Assembly (NCBI GenBank): GCA_963807775.1
Contig: CAWECY010000010.1
Coordinates: 186,001-250,000 of the forward strand
Reading direction: 5' to 3'
DNA: 64,000 nucleotides
Source: Bog-473 sp963807775
GTDB lineage: Bacteria > Actinomycetota > Acidimicrobiia > Acidimicrobiales > RAAP-2
Shown here: positions 34,621-43,428 of the stretch, one piece after another
Position numbering within the stretch: the stretch's first letter is position 1
Layout: every line of letters starts with the position of its first letter
Notes under the pieces: model-generated
Seen by the model: the letters and a program-made list of their open reading frames with translations, nothing else
What the model was told of the DNA's origin: nothing
The model's database searches: none
Position numbers and translations under genes: made by a program

Positions 34621-35117
34621 GTCCCGGCCGGCCTCGTCGACGGCAGCCTCAGCTTGCGGTGGTCCCACGACACCGTGCGCTCGACCACCAGCTTTATCGC
34701 CACCCGCTTGTGCAGCATGGTCTCGATGAACGGCCTGAGCTCTTCGGTGTACGGCGCGTAGTAGCGCTCGAACACGCTGACGCCGAGCGCCCACAGCTGG
34801 TCCGGGTCCTCCACGATCTCGGCCCGGCCCACCAGCTCCACGCCCCGAAGCTCCTCGTAGTAGTCGCCGTCCTCGAAGAGCAGCGTCAGGCGGGGGTCAC
34901 GGCGCAGGTTCTGCACCTTCTGCGACTTGGCCTTGGTCTCGACCGTCACGCAGCCGTCGACGAACCCGTACCACATGGCCACGGCGTGGATGGAGCCGTC
35001 GGGCGAAAGCGAGCACATCGTCATCGCCCGTCGCTCGGCCAGGAACGCGTCCACCTCGGCCGGCGTCATCGCTATGGCCTTGCGCTGGTTCACGCCGTGG
35101 CCCATGGCCTCGGTCAT
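34617..35117 (-). CDS. PPOX-class flavin/F420-binding oxidoreductase
   Basis: 166 residues with a split-barrel fold: VDAFLAERRAMTMCSLSPDG, then VAMWYGFVDGCVTVETKAKS, KVQNLRRDPRLTLLFEDGD, and GVELVGRAEIVEDPDQLW. These match the pyridoxamine-5'-phosphate-oxidase-like group, many of which use F420 in actinobacteria; cofactor assignment is an inference. An AGGAGGT Shine-Dalgarno precedes the start. Co-translated with the DUF2505 protein. Confidence 0.85.
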   Translation of the reverse strand: MTEAMGHGVNQRKAIAMTPAEVDAFLAERRAMTMCSLSPDGSIHAVAMWYGFVDGCVTVETKAKSQKVQNLRRDPRLTLLFEDGDYYEELRGVELVGRAEIVEDPDQLWALGVSVFERYYAPYTEELRPFIETMLHKRVAIKLVVERTVSWDHRKLRLPSTRPAGT

Positions 35118-35244
35118 CGGGTTACCTCCTGGTTGCCCAAAGCTTCCCGACCAGGAATGCTGCGGGAAGAGTTCATATTCCGCACACTTGTTGGTTGCAA
35201 CTGTTTCACAGCACGTTCACCTCCGCTCTCTAACGTGACCAGCG

Positions 35245-35529
35245 ATGGCGACCGTGGATCAGACGATGCACAACGCCGGCCGGGATCACCGTTCCGGTCC
35301 CGCCGCGGGTCGCCATCACGGCCGGGAGCGCCTGGCCGAGGTCATCATGATCCGCCCCGCCGGTCCCGTGCGACCCGGGCTGTTTGGGTCGTTGGTCACC
35401 ATGGCGCGGGAATTCGCCTCCCCGCGCCCACAGGCGACGTCGGTGCGATCAACCCCCCGTCCACCGTCGTCGCCTGTCCCTCGCTTCCTCGTCCGGCCCG
35501 AGCCACAGAGCCCCGACGACGCAGCCTGA
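35245..35529 (+). CDS. Possible small Arg/Pro-rich protein
   Basis: A 94-residue frame from ATG that ends 13 bp before the response regulator. It is rich in Arg, Pro and Ser in its second half and shows no known motif, signal or helix. It could be a real short leader gene or only the untranslated region of the regulator transcript. Confidence 0.35.
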   Translation: MATVDQTMHNAGRDHRSGPAAGRHHGRERLAEVIMIRPAGPVRPGLFGSLVTMAREFASPRPQATSVRSTPRPPSSPVPRFLVRPEPQSPDDAA

Positions 35530-35542
35530 GCCAGAGCAGAGC

Positions 35543-36289
35543 GTGGCGATCGTCAACGTGCCGGCGACGAGCAGCCGGCCACCGAGCACCGGGCCGGGCC
35601 GGGACAACCGCCCCCTCGTCCTGGTGGTCGACGACGAGGAGTCCTACCGCCAGGCGCTCGCCTCCGGCCTGGCCCGCGAGGGCTTCACCGTCGAGAGCGC
35701 GGGCGACGGGCACGAGGCGCTCCGGCTCTTCCACCGCGTCCACCCCGACCTGGTCCTGCTCGACGTCATGCTCCCCGATCAGTCGGGCATCGAGATCTGC
35801 CAGCAGATGCGCGCGCTCAAGCCGGTGCCCATCATCATGGTCACCGCACGCGACTCCGAGGTCGACATCGTGCTCGGGCTCGAGCTGGGCGCCAGCGACT
35901 ACGTGGCCAAGCCGTTCCGGCTGCGCGAGCTGGTGGCGCGCATGCGCGCCGTCCTGCGCCGCGGCGTCACCGTGACCGAGCACCACGAGGAGGTGCTCGC
36001 CGTCGGCCCGGTGCGGCTCGATGCCGGCCGCCGCGAGGTCACCGTCAACGAGCGCCCGGTCGACCTGTCCCGCAAGGAGTTCGACCTCCTGGCGCTGCTC
36101 ATGTCGCACAGCGGCCAGGTCGTCACGCGCGACTGGTGCATCGACCGCCTGTGGTGGGACCAGGAGCTGACGGACACCCGCACCCTCGATACCCACATCA
36201 AGCGCCTCCGCCGCAAGATCGAGCCCGACCCGGCCAACCCCCGCCACCTCGTCACCGTGCGCGGCGTCGGCTTCCGCTTCGAGGCCTGA
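35543..36289 (+). CDS. OmpR-family response regulator
   Basis: 248 residues from GTG. After a 25-residue Ser/Pro-rich tip comes the receiver domain (LVLVVDDEESYRQAL; phospho-acceptor Asp74 in LVLLDVMLPDQSG; Lys in VAKPFRLRELV) and a winged-helix domain (VDLSRKEFDLLALLM; TRTLDTHIKRLRRKIEPDP; VRGVGFRFEA). No histidine kinase is next to it, so it is an orphan regulator in this window. The frame is open upstream to 35384, but the GTG at 35543 gives the normal start. Confidence 0.92.
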   Translation: MAIVNVPATSSRPPSTGPGRDNRPLVLVVDDEESYRQALASGLAREGFTVESAGDGHEALRLFHRVHPDLVLLDVMLPDQSGIEICQQMRALKPVPIIMVTARDSEVDIVLGLELGASDYVAKPFRLRELVARMRAVLRRGVTVTEHHEEVLAVGPVRLDAGRREVTVNERPVDLSRKEFDLLALLMSHSGQVVTRDWCIDRLWWDQELTDTRTLDTHIKRLRRKIEPDPANPRHLVTVRGVGFRFEA

Positions 36290-36348
36290 CTGCGACCGGC
36301 CCGGCGCCGCCCCGGCGCGCCGGTGCGGATCCGCTCTACATTGAGCGG

Positions 36349-36807
36349 ATGCAAAAAGGCGATACCGTCCCCGACTTCGAGCTGCCCGACCAGACCGGCA
36401 CGCCGCGCACCCTGAGCGGCCTCCTGGCCGACGGGCCCGTCGTGCTCTTCTTCTACCCGGGCGCCATGACCTACGGCTGCACCAAGGAGAGCTGCCACTT
36501 CCGCGACCTCAAGGCCGAGTTCGCCGCCGTCGGCGCGCAACCCGTCGGCATCAGCGCCGACCCGGTCGAGAAGCAGAAGCAGTTCGACGAGAAGGAGTCG
36601 CTCGGCATGCCGCTGCTCTCCGATCCCGACCGCGCCGTCGCGGCGCAACTCGGCGCCAAGCGCAACAACAACTTCATCAAGGTGAAGCGGCAGACGTTCG
36701 TCATCGACACCGACCGCACCCTGCTCGATGTGATCTCGAGCGAGTTCTCCATGTCGAGTCACGCCGACAAGGCGCTCGACCTCCTCAAGGCGCGCCGCGC
36801 TGCCTGA
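36349..36807 (+). CDS. Peroxiredoxin, BCP/PrxQ type
   Basis: 152 residues. VPDFELPDQTG and VVLFFYPGAMTYGCTKESC carry the peroxidatic Cys44 and a probable resolving Cys49 five residues on, the arrangement of PrxQ/BCP. It reduces hydroperoxides using a thioredoxin-like donor. The motif reads AMTYGCTKE in place of the usual A-x-TPGCTKE, so one Pro is missing. The SDR gene starts within its last codons. Confidence 0.93.
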   Translation: MQKGDTVPDFELPDQTGTPRTLSGLLADGPVVLFFYPGAMTYGCTKESCHFRDLKAEFAAVGAQPVGISADPVEKQKQFDEKESLGMPLLSDPDRAVAAQLGAKRNNNFIKVKRQTFVIDTDRTLLDVISSEFSMSSHADKALDLLKARRAA

Positions 36808-37630
36808 GCCTTCGTCCACCCGCACCGTCGTCGTCACCGGCGCCGCGTCGGGTATCGGCCGCGCCACCTCCGCCAGACTCGGTGCGGCGGGCTGGCGCGT
36901 CATCGGCATCGACCTGCACGACACCGACGTGGTGGCCGACCTGTCCACGCCCGACGGGCGCTCCCGCGCCCTGGCCGAAGCAGGTGAGCGCAGCGGCGGG
37001 GCCCTGGCCGGCATCGTCACCTGCGCCGGCCTGGCCGGCTCGCCCGGCCGCGCCGGCTCGCTCCTGGCGACGGTCAACTACTTCGGCACGGTGGAGGTGC
37101 TCACCGGCCTGCGCCCGCTCCTGGCGCCGGGCGGGGCGGCCGTCGCCATCAGCTCCAACTCGACCACCGTGCAGCCGGGCGTCCCCCTCGACCTGGTCGA
37201 CGCCCTGCTCACCGGCGACCAGGCGCTGAGCCTGCGCCTGGCCGACGAGCACGGTGCCATGACGACGTACCCGGCATCGAAGCTGGCCGTCGCCCACTGG
37301 GTGCGCCGCCAGGCCACCGGCCCCGACTGGTCGGGCGCCGGCCTCCGGCTCAACGCCATCGCCCCGGGGATGATCGACACACCGATGATCGCCGAGATGC
37401 GGGCCGACGACGAGACGGGCCCGTTGCTCGACCTGCTTCCCATCCCGCTCGGGCGGCCGGGACGGCCCGAGGAGATCGCCGCCCTCATTGAGTTCCTGCT
37501 AGGACCCGACGCGGCCTTCTTCTGCGGCTCGGTCGTCTACTGCGACGGCGGCAGCGACGCCCTGCTGCGCACGCGGGACTGGCCGGCCGCCTGGGACATC
37601 TCACCCCGCGACTTCGTCCGGTCGTCCTGA
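36800..37630 (+). CDS. Short-chain dehydrogenase, 3-alpha-HSD-like, non-canonical start
   Basis: About 276 residues. The NAD(P) motif TGAASGIG lies upstream of the first ATG/GTG in frame (36929), so the protein must start before it. A CTG at 36800 overlapping the peroxiredoxin stop is the only visible option. Other marks: IGIDLHDTDVVADLSTPDGR, NYFGTVEVL, SSNS, and the catalytic YPASK. The order (short IDLHD.DVVADLS region, late YxxxK) resembles 3-alpha-hydroxysteroid dehydrogenase/carbonyl reductases. Substrate not known. A missed base near the start is possible. Confidence 0.82.
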   Translation: MPEPSSTRTVVVTGAASGIGRATSARLGAAGWRVIGIDLHDTDVVADLSTPDGRSRALAEAGERSGGALAGIVTCAGLAGSPGRAGSLLATVNYFGTVEVLTGLRPLLAPGGAAVAISSNSTTVQPGVPLDLVDALLTGDQALSLRLADEHGAMTTYPASKLAVAHWVRRQATGPDWSGAGLRLNAIAPGMIDTPMIAEMRADDETGPLLDLLPIPLGRPGRPEEIAALIEFLLGPDAAFFCGSVVYCDGGSDALLRTRDWPAAWDISPRDFVRSS

Positions 37631-37708
37631 CGTGGGGCCGCCGCCGCACGGTCCGGCGGCGTAGCGCGGCGAACCAAAACCTCCAAAGCCGACCGTAGGC
37701 TGCCCGGG

Positions 37709-38954
37709 ATGCCGGGCCGGATCCTCGTCGACACGACGCCGCTCCGGGAGAGCCGCGACTTCCGCCTGCTGTTCACCGGCTCGCTCATCTCCACGCTGGG
37801 CAACCAGCTCGTGGTGGTGGCCATCCCCTACCAGGTCTTCTCCATCACGCACTCGTCGCTGCAGGTCGGTGCCATCAGCCTGGCCCAACTGGTCCCCTTC
37901 CTCGTCGGCGCGCTGACCGCCGGGCCGCTCGGCGACTCCATGGACAAGCGGCGCATCATGATGTGGACGGCGGTCGGCTCGGTGTGCACCAGCGGTGGCA
38001 TGGCCGTCAACGCGGCGCTGCCGCACCCGTCGCTGCTCGCGCTCTATCTCATCAGCGCGCTGGCCGCGGGCTTCATGGGCTTCAACGCCACGGCCCGCTC
38101 CGCCTCCGTCCCCGGGCTGGTCGAGCGCCGCCACCTGAGCGCGGCGGCCGCCCTCAACCAGATCGTGATGCAGATCGGCGTGATCGTCGGGTCCGGCGCT
38201 CTCGGGCATCCTGCTCGGCATCGGGCTGCGCCTCGTCTATTCGCTCGACGCGCTGTCCTTCGTGGCGGCGCTGATCGCCTCGGCCATGTTGAAGCCCATG
38301 CCGCCGCACCCGGACGCGGCGATCCTCTCGCCCTGGCAATCGACCAAGGAGGGCTTGCGCTACCTGCGCACCCGCGAGGCGCTGCAGGGCGTCTACATCA
38401 TCGACATCAACGCCATGGTGTTCGGGATGCCGCGGGCGCTCTTCCCGGCCATGGCCGGGTCGGTGTTCGGGGGCGGCACCATCACGCTGGGGTTCCTCTA
38501 CGCCGCCCCGGGTGTCGGCGCGTTCATCGGGGCCGTGACCACCGGCTGGGTGGCCAACCTGCGCCGGCAGGGCTGGGGGGTCATCGTCGCCGTCTCCATC
38601 TGGGGTGCGGCCATCGCGGTGTTCGGCCTGGTCGACACCTTGTGGGTGGCCCTGGTGATGCTGGCCATCGCCGGCTGGGCCGACGTGATCTCGGCCGTGC
38701 TGCGCAACACGATCTTGCAGTCGACCATCCCGGTGCGCTTCCGCAGCCGCATGAACTCCATTCAGATGGCCGTGGTCCAGGGCGGGCCCCGGCTGGGCGA
38801 CATGGAGTCGGGCGCGGTAGCGACGTTGACGAGTATCGAGTTCTCGATCGTGTCGGGTGGGCTGGCCTGCATCGTCGGGGCGGGGGTCATCGCCATCCTC
38901 CTGCCGGTGTTCCGCCGCCACGTCGCCGGTGAGATCGACGACGTGCCCGTATGA
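37709..38954 (+). CDS. MFS exporter, frameshifted near 38200
   Basis: The N-terminal half (from ATG 37709) is a major facilitator of the EntS-like group: LLFTGSLISTLGNQLVVVAI, LGDSMDKRRIMMWTAVGS, ATARSASVPGLVERRHLSAA. The frame is lost after IVGSG. The natural continuation (LSGILLGIGLRLVYSLDALS, then FVAALIASAMLKPMPP) is in another frame to the TGA at 38954, including VPVRFRSRMNSIQMAV. One base change around 38196-38205 would join both halves into about 415 residues with 12 helices. Probably sequence error. Confidence 0.78.
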
Positions 38955-38961
38955 TCCGGCC

Positions 38962-39753
38962 GTGACCACCGCCGCTTCTTCCTGGGCCGAACCGACGTGG
39001 GGCGAGGTCGACCCCGCCGCCTACTCGCGCATCGTCGTCGTGTCGCCCCACTTCGACGACGCCGCCATGGGCGCCGGCCACCTGCTGGCCAGCTACCCCG
39101 ACACCACGGTGATCACCGTGCTGGGCGGACGGCCGCCGGCCTACCTTGACCCGCCGTCGGACTGGGACGCCCTGGGCGGGTTCGTGGCAGGCGACGACGT
39201 CGTGGCGGTGCGGCGCCAGGAGGACGCGGCGGCCATGGCCGTGCTCGAGTCGGAGTACCGCTGGCTGGAGTTCTCGGACCACCAGTATCTGGCTCCCGAG
39301 GACCGGCCGACGCCCGACGACGTCGCACCGGTGCTGGCGGCCACCATCGCCGAGATCGATCCGACATCCGTGTTCTTCCCGATGGGCCTGGCCAACCCCG
39401 ACCACGTCATGGTGCACGACGCCTGCCTGCTCATCCGGGCGGGCGAGCAGGGTGGCGGCGGGGATCGGGAGTGGTTCTGCTACGAGGACCACGGCTACAA
39501 GCACCTGCCCGGCATGCTGGCCTGGCGGGTGGCCAAGCTGCTGCGGTCGCACCCGTGGCCGACGCCGGCCATCGTCCCCCACGTGCCCGACGAGGAGCGC
39601 AAGCGCCGGGCCATCTGGTGCTACACGTCGCAGATCCCGCCGCTCGAGCGCGACCACGCCCTGACGGCCCGCGTGGAGGGGCGTGTGCCCGAGCAGTTCT
39701 GGCGCCTCGCTCCTCCACCGGCCGGCTGGGAGGCCCTGGCCGACCTCATCTGA
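38962..39753 (+). CDS. PIG-L family deacetylase
   Basis: 263 residues from GTG. The zinc motif is SPHFDDAAMGAG (His30, Asp32, Asp33), the PHxDD signature of N-acetylglucosaminyl de-acetylases including MshB and mycothiol conjugate amidase, with a later metal-side His in DHVMVHDACLL. The third strand motif (ITVLGG) is regular. The substrate is probably an N-acyl-sugar or a related conjugate. It begins 7 bp after the MFS stop. Confidence 0.88.
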   Translation: MTTAASSWAEPTWGEVDPAAYSRIVVVSPHFDDAAMGAGHLLASYPDTTVITVLGGRPPAYLDPPSDWDALGGFVAGDDVVAVRRQEDAAAMAVLESEYRWLEFSDHQYLAPEDRPTPDDVAPVLAATIAEIDPTSVFFPMGLANPDHVMVHDACLLIRAGEQGGGGDREWFCYEDHGYKHLPGMLAWRVAKLLRSHPWPTPAIVPHVPDEERKRRAIWCYTSQIPPLERDHALTARVEGRVPEQFWRLAPPPAGWEALADLI

Positions 39754-39814
39754 GTCTCGGCCCCGGCCGCGCCGCCGGGCCCGAGGAGCCGAGGACCCGA
39801 GGACCCGAGCGCGA

Positions 39815-39851
39815 GACGGCCCGCTCGGTCGGGGGGAGGGAGCGGGCCGTC
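39815..39851 (+). terminator. 12-bp GC-rich hairpin after the PIG-L gene
   Basis: GACGGCCCGCTC (39815-39826) pairs perfectly with GAGCGGGCCGTC (39840-39851), with a 13-base loop. No T-run follows, as often in high-GC actinobacteria. It likely ends the SDR-MFS-PIG-L transcript. Confidence 0.55.
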
Positions 39852-39871
39852 ACGCTGGTGCCGTCGTCGAG

Positions 39872-40246
39872 ATGCGGCTGGTCGGCGGCAACGGGGTGAC
39901 GCTGCGGAGCCGTGACGAGGCGACCGAGCTGGTCACATGGGCGGTGCGGCAGATGGCGGACGCCGGGGTGCGGGCGGGGGGGGTCGTGGTGCGTGGCGTC
40001 GTATCGAGGGGTGCCCGGGCGGATCGTGGACGAGGCGCATCGGCGGGCGGCCGACTGCCTCGTGCTCGGCTCGACCCGTCGGCGGCGGGGGCATCGGCTG
40101 TTCTCGGGCGGGTGCGGGAGCGGACGACCCGCCTGACCTCGTTGCCGGTCCTGACCGCCCCGTCACCGCTGCGGGTGACGTCGGTGGGCGGTGCGGAGGC
40201 CTTGGAGGGGCGGCTCGACGACGTGCTCGATTCGCGGTTCCGGTAG
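39872..40246 (+). pseudogene. Universal stress protein-like remnant with two frame shifts
   Basis: Three frames together read like the second half of a UspA domain: ELVTWAVRQMADAGVRAGGV in the first frame, RIVDEAHRRAADCLVLGSTR and RGHRLFSGG in a second, then VRERTTRLTSLPVLTAPSP back in the first. The shifts lie near 40000 and 40110 and compensate each other. The usual first half with the ATP-binding start is missing. It may be a decayed gene or a short Usp with two base errors. Confidence 0.5.
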
Positions 40247-40341
40247 GGCGTATACCCCCATTCACTAGGGAAGATCAACGAAGACGGGACGTTTGCCTCT
40301 ACTGGGCCGAGCGGCCGTTCGGGCACCATGAGGGGGTGGTC

Positions 40342-40692
40342 ATGTATGTAGACCTCCTCACACGGGCCCTTGGCAACGATGAGGCCGATGCCAGGTCGTA
40401 TGACCTGTTGCTGGCCGACGTCGTCTCGTTCCGGGCCAGGCTCCGCGGTGGCGCGGACGGCGGTTCCGCCACTTCAGCCGCTGAGAGCCTGGCCCGGGAG
40501 CTCGCTTACGACGGAGCGCTCATCCGGTTGTGCGAGGCACTGGCGGTGCCCGCGACGCCGGCGCGCTTCGTCAACCCTCCCGCCGAGCGCAAGCGTCTCG
40601 AACGGGAACTGACGGATCGGGGCGTGTCGTTGACGGACGCCGACGCCACCGCTCCTGGCGCTGCTGCTGCTGTGACCGCCTCGGCGGTCTGA
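40342..40692 (+). CDS. Hypothetical protein
   Basis: 116 residues, mostly helical, with an Ala-rich C-terminus. I do not recognise it. There is no signal peptide or membrane helix. The ATG at 40342 follows a G-rich stretch that could serve as ribosome-binding site. Convergent with the STAS gene. Confidence 0.55.
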   Translation: MYVDLLTRALGNDEADARSYDLLLADVVSFRARLRGGADGGSATSAAESLARELAYDGALIRLCEALAVPATPARFVNPPAERKRLERELTDRGVSLTDADATAPGAAAAVTASAV

Positions 40693-40745
40693 CACCGGGC
40701 TCGGCGGGTCCTCGGCTCGGCCGCTCGGCCGCTCGGCCACGGAGT

Positions 40746-41189
40746 TCAGCAGCGACGACTGTTGCCGTTGCCGTGGGCGGGACCGTCTCGCTTCTGCAGC
40801 AGCTTCTCATTGCCGTTGTCGGAGGCGGCGGCATTGGCGTCTCGGGAGTTGTCGACGTCCATGTCGACGGCCACGTCCAGGACGCTGATGAGCCCGGTGA
40901 TGTCGAGCAGGTGCCGCACGAAGTCCGTGGGCGACGCGATGCGCAGCGCCAGGCCCGACGCGTCGGCCCGCCTCTGCTCGACGGCCAGCACCGACAGTCC
41001 GGAGGGGTCGATGTAGCTGAGCTCGGCCAGATCGAGGACGACCTCGGCCACGCCGCTCCCGTTGACGGCCGAGAGGTGCTCCATCAGCACGGCGGCCGAG
41101 GCCACGTCGAGCTCCCCCCGCAGTGAGAGGCGCGCGCAGCCGTCCTTCTCGTGAACCTGGATCTCCAGTTGCTGGGAACCGCTCTCCAT
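40746..41189 (-). CDS. STAS-domain anti-sigma factor antagonist
   Basis: 147 residues. The STAS fold shows LEIQVHEKDGCARLSLRGEL, then EVVLDLAELSYIDPSGLSVL with the phosphorylatable Ser63, and a basic final helix. Family members bind anti-sigma kinases (RsbW-like) in partner switching. It has an unusual polar C-terminal tail of about 40 residues rich in Asn, Asp and Gly. No partner kinase lies nearby. Confidence 0.88.
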   Translation of the reverse strand: MESGSQQLEIQVHEKDGCARLSLRGELDVASAAVLMEHLSAVNGSGVAEVVLDLAELSYIDPSGLSVLAVEQRRADASGLALRIASPTDFVRHLLDITGLISVLDVAVDMDVDNSRDANAAASDNGNEKLLQKRDGPAHGNGNSRRC

Positions 41190-41365
41190 ACCGCCTGCCC
41201 TTCGGCCCGACCACCGGCACGCACGTCGGCGTGCGAGGCACGAGGCGCTGCTGGTGAGCGCTTCGCCGTGACATTGTGCGACTTCCCAACCAGGGAAGCA
41301 AGGACTGGCGCCGGCCGGGCGGGCCCAAGCGCCGGACCGGGCGGGCGTCGGTAGAGTCGGCACCG

Positions 41366-42382
41366 GTGCCCGGCAACGAGAACGACGAGACTACGGTGGA
41401 GGTCGACGGGCGGGAGGTGCGGATCTCCCGGCCGGACAAGGTGTACTTCCCGGCCCTCGACGCCACCAAGTTCGACCTGGTGTCGTACTACCTCGAGATT
41501 GCCGATCACCTCTTGAACACGGCGGGGGGCCGGCCCGCCATGCTGCAGCGCTTCCCCGACGGCGCCACCGGCAAGTCGTTCTTCCAGAAGCGCATCCCCA
41601 ACGGGGCGCCCGAGTGGCTGCAGTCGACCATCGTCTCCACGCCGAACGGCACCACGTCCAACGCCCTGGTGGTGGCCGACATCGCCCACGTGCTGTGGGC
41701 CGTCAACATCGGCTGCATCGGGCTGCACCTGTGGCCGTATCTCGCCGTCGACCCCGACCACGCCGACGAGCTGCGCATCGACCTCGATCCGACCAAGGGC
41801 ATCGGCTTCGACGAGGTCCGGGCGGCGGCGCTGCGGTGCCGTGACCTGTTGGCCGAGCTCGGGTTGCGGGGCTACCCCAAGACGACCGGGAGCAACGGGC
41901 TGCACATCTACCTCCGGCTCGAGCCCCGGTGGGATTCGGTGACGGTGCGTTCGGCCGCGGTGGCGCTGGCCCGTGAGCTCGAGCGCCGCCATCCCGACGA
42001 GATCACGGCCAACTGGTGGAAGGAGGAGCGGGGGCCGCGGGTCTTCGTCGACTTCAACCAGAACGCACCGCACAAGACGGTGTTCGGCGCCTGGTTCGCC
42101 CGGCCCCGCACCGGGGGGCAGGTCTCGACGCCGCTGACCTGGGACGAGGTCGAGACGGTGGTCTCCGACGAGCTGACCATCCGTTCGGTGCCCGAACTGG
42201 TGCGCCGGCTGGGCGATCCGTGGGCGGACATCGCCTCGTCGCCGCAGTCGATCGAGCCGCTCCTGGCGCTGGCCGCCCGGGACAAGGAGGCCGGCCTGCA
42301 CGACGCACCCTGGCCGCCGCAGTACCCGAAGATGCCCGACGAGCCGCCCCGGGTGGCGCCCAGCCGGGCCAAGAAGGCCTGA
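41366..42382 (+). CDS. LigD-type end-joining polymerase/primase domain protein
   Basis: 338 residues from GTG. The archaeo-eukaryotic primase-like Pol domain of LigD: VRISRPDKVYFP, then AMLQRFPDGATGKSFFQKR, the metal-binding Asp139-Leu-Asp141 in LRIDLDPTKG, and the Ser/His template motif SNGLHIYLRLEP. No ligase or phosphoesterase domain is attached, so this is a stand-alone polymerase. The ligase is two genes downstream. It adds ribo- or deoxynucleotides at double-strand breaks. Ku is not in the window. Confidence 0.93.
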   Translation: MPGNENDETTVEVDGREVRISRPDKVYFPALDATKFDLVSYYLEIADHLLNTAGGRPAMLQRFPDGATGKSFFQKRIPNGAPEWLQSTIVSTPNGTTSNALVVADIAHVLWAVNIGCIGLHLWPYLAVDPDHADELRIDLDPTKGIGFDEVRAAALRCRDLLAELGLRGYPKTTGSNGLHIYLRLEPRWDSVTVRSAAVALARELERRHPDEITANWWKEERGPRVFVDFNQNAPHKTVFGAWFARPRTGGQVSTPLTWDEVETVVSDELTIRSVPELVRRLGDPWADIASSPQSIEPLLALAARDKEAGLHDAPWPPQYPKMPDEPPRVAPSRAKKA

Positions 42383-42399
42383 CCCCGACCACGACGTCC

Positions 42400-43428
42400 A
42401 TGGACCCCCTGTACGCCCTCAACCAGATCGCCTTCCGCCTGGAGCGCAACGGCGCGGACACCTACAAGGTGCGGGCGTTCCGCCATGCCGCCCGGGCCAT
42501 CAAGACGATCCCGCCCGACGAGCTCGAGGCCCTGGCCGACGCCGGGAAGCTCCAGAGCATCGAGGGCGTCGGGAAGTCGACCGCCCAGGTCATCACCGAG
42601 GCGGTCAAGGGCGACGTCCCCGCCTACCTGACCAAGCTCGACCGGGAGGTCGCCGGCGACGACCTCGTCCTCGAAGGTCCCGCCGCCGCGCTGCTCGAGT
42701 CGCTCAGGGGCGACTGCCACTCGCACTCCGACTGGTCCGACGGCGGCAGCCCCATCCTCGAGATGGCCGAGGCCGCCCGCGATCTCGGCCGCGAGTACCT
42801 GGTGCTCACCGACCACAGCGCCCGGCTCACGGTGGCGCACGGGCTGAACGAGGACCGCATGCGCCAACAGCTCGAGGTCGTCGCCGAGCTCAACGAGGGC
42901 CTCGCTCCGTTCCGCATCCTCTCCGGCATGGAGGTCGACATCTTGGAGGACGGCTCGCTCGACCTCGACCTCGACCTGCTCGGCCAGCTCGACATCGTCG
43001 TCGCCAGCGTGCACTCCAAGCTCCGCATGGAGTCGCCCCAGATGACCCAGCGCATGCTGGCCGCCATCGAGAGCCCGCACACCGACATCCTCGGCCACTG
43101 CACCGGCCGCATCGTCGTCGGCCGCGGCCGCCCGCAGTCGACCTTCGATGCCGACGCAGTCTTCTCCGCCTGCGCCCGCACCGACACGGCGGTGGAGATC
43201 AACTCGAGGCCCGAGCGCCAGGACCCGCCGGAGGAGCTCCTCCGCCAGGCGATCGGGCTCGGCTGCTCCTTCGCCATCGACACCGACGCCCACGCCCCGG
43301 GCCAGCTCGAGTGGCTCGGACGCGGCTGCCGCAACGCCGTCGCCGCCGACGTCCCCACCGACCGCGTCGTCAACCGACACACCGCCGACGACCTGGTGGC
43401 CTGGGCCGGGTCCGCCGCCTCGTCATGA
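42400..43428 (+). CDS. Helix-hairpin-helix/PHP-domain phosphoesterase (PolX-tail-like)
   Basis: 342 residues. The N-terminal 80 residues are Pol-beta-like HhH (ALNQIAFRLERNGADTYKVR, then IEGVGKSTAQVITEAVKG). The rest is a PHP metal-dependent hydrolase with the first motif GDCHSHSDWSDGG, then LVLTDHSARLTVAHGL, LSGMEVDIL, VASVHSKL, and IDTDAHAPGQL. The nucleotidyltransferase core of PolX is missing. Placed between an end-joining polymerase and a ligase, it may provide a 3'-end-processing nuclease or phosphatase; this is inference. Its stop overlaps the ligase start (ATGA). Confidence 0.88.
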   Translation: MDPLYALNQIAFRLERNGADTYKVRAFRHAARAIKTIPPDELEALADAGKLQSIEGVGKSTAQVITEAVKGDVPAYLTKLDREVAGDDLVLEGPAAALLESLRGDCHSHSDWSDGGSPILEMAEAARDLGREYLVLTDHSARLTVAHGLNEDRMRQQLEVVAELNEGLAPFRILSGMEVDILEDGSLDLDLDLLGQLDIVVASVHSKLRMESPQMTQRMLAAIESPHTDILGHCTGRIVVGRGRPQSTFDADAVFSACARTDTAVEINSRPERQDPPEELLRQAIGLGCSFAIDTDAHAPGQLEWLGRGCRNAVAADVPTDRVVNRHTADDLVAWAGSAASS

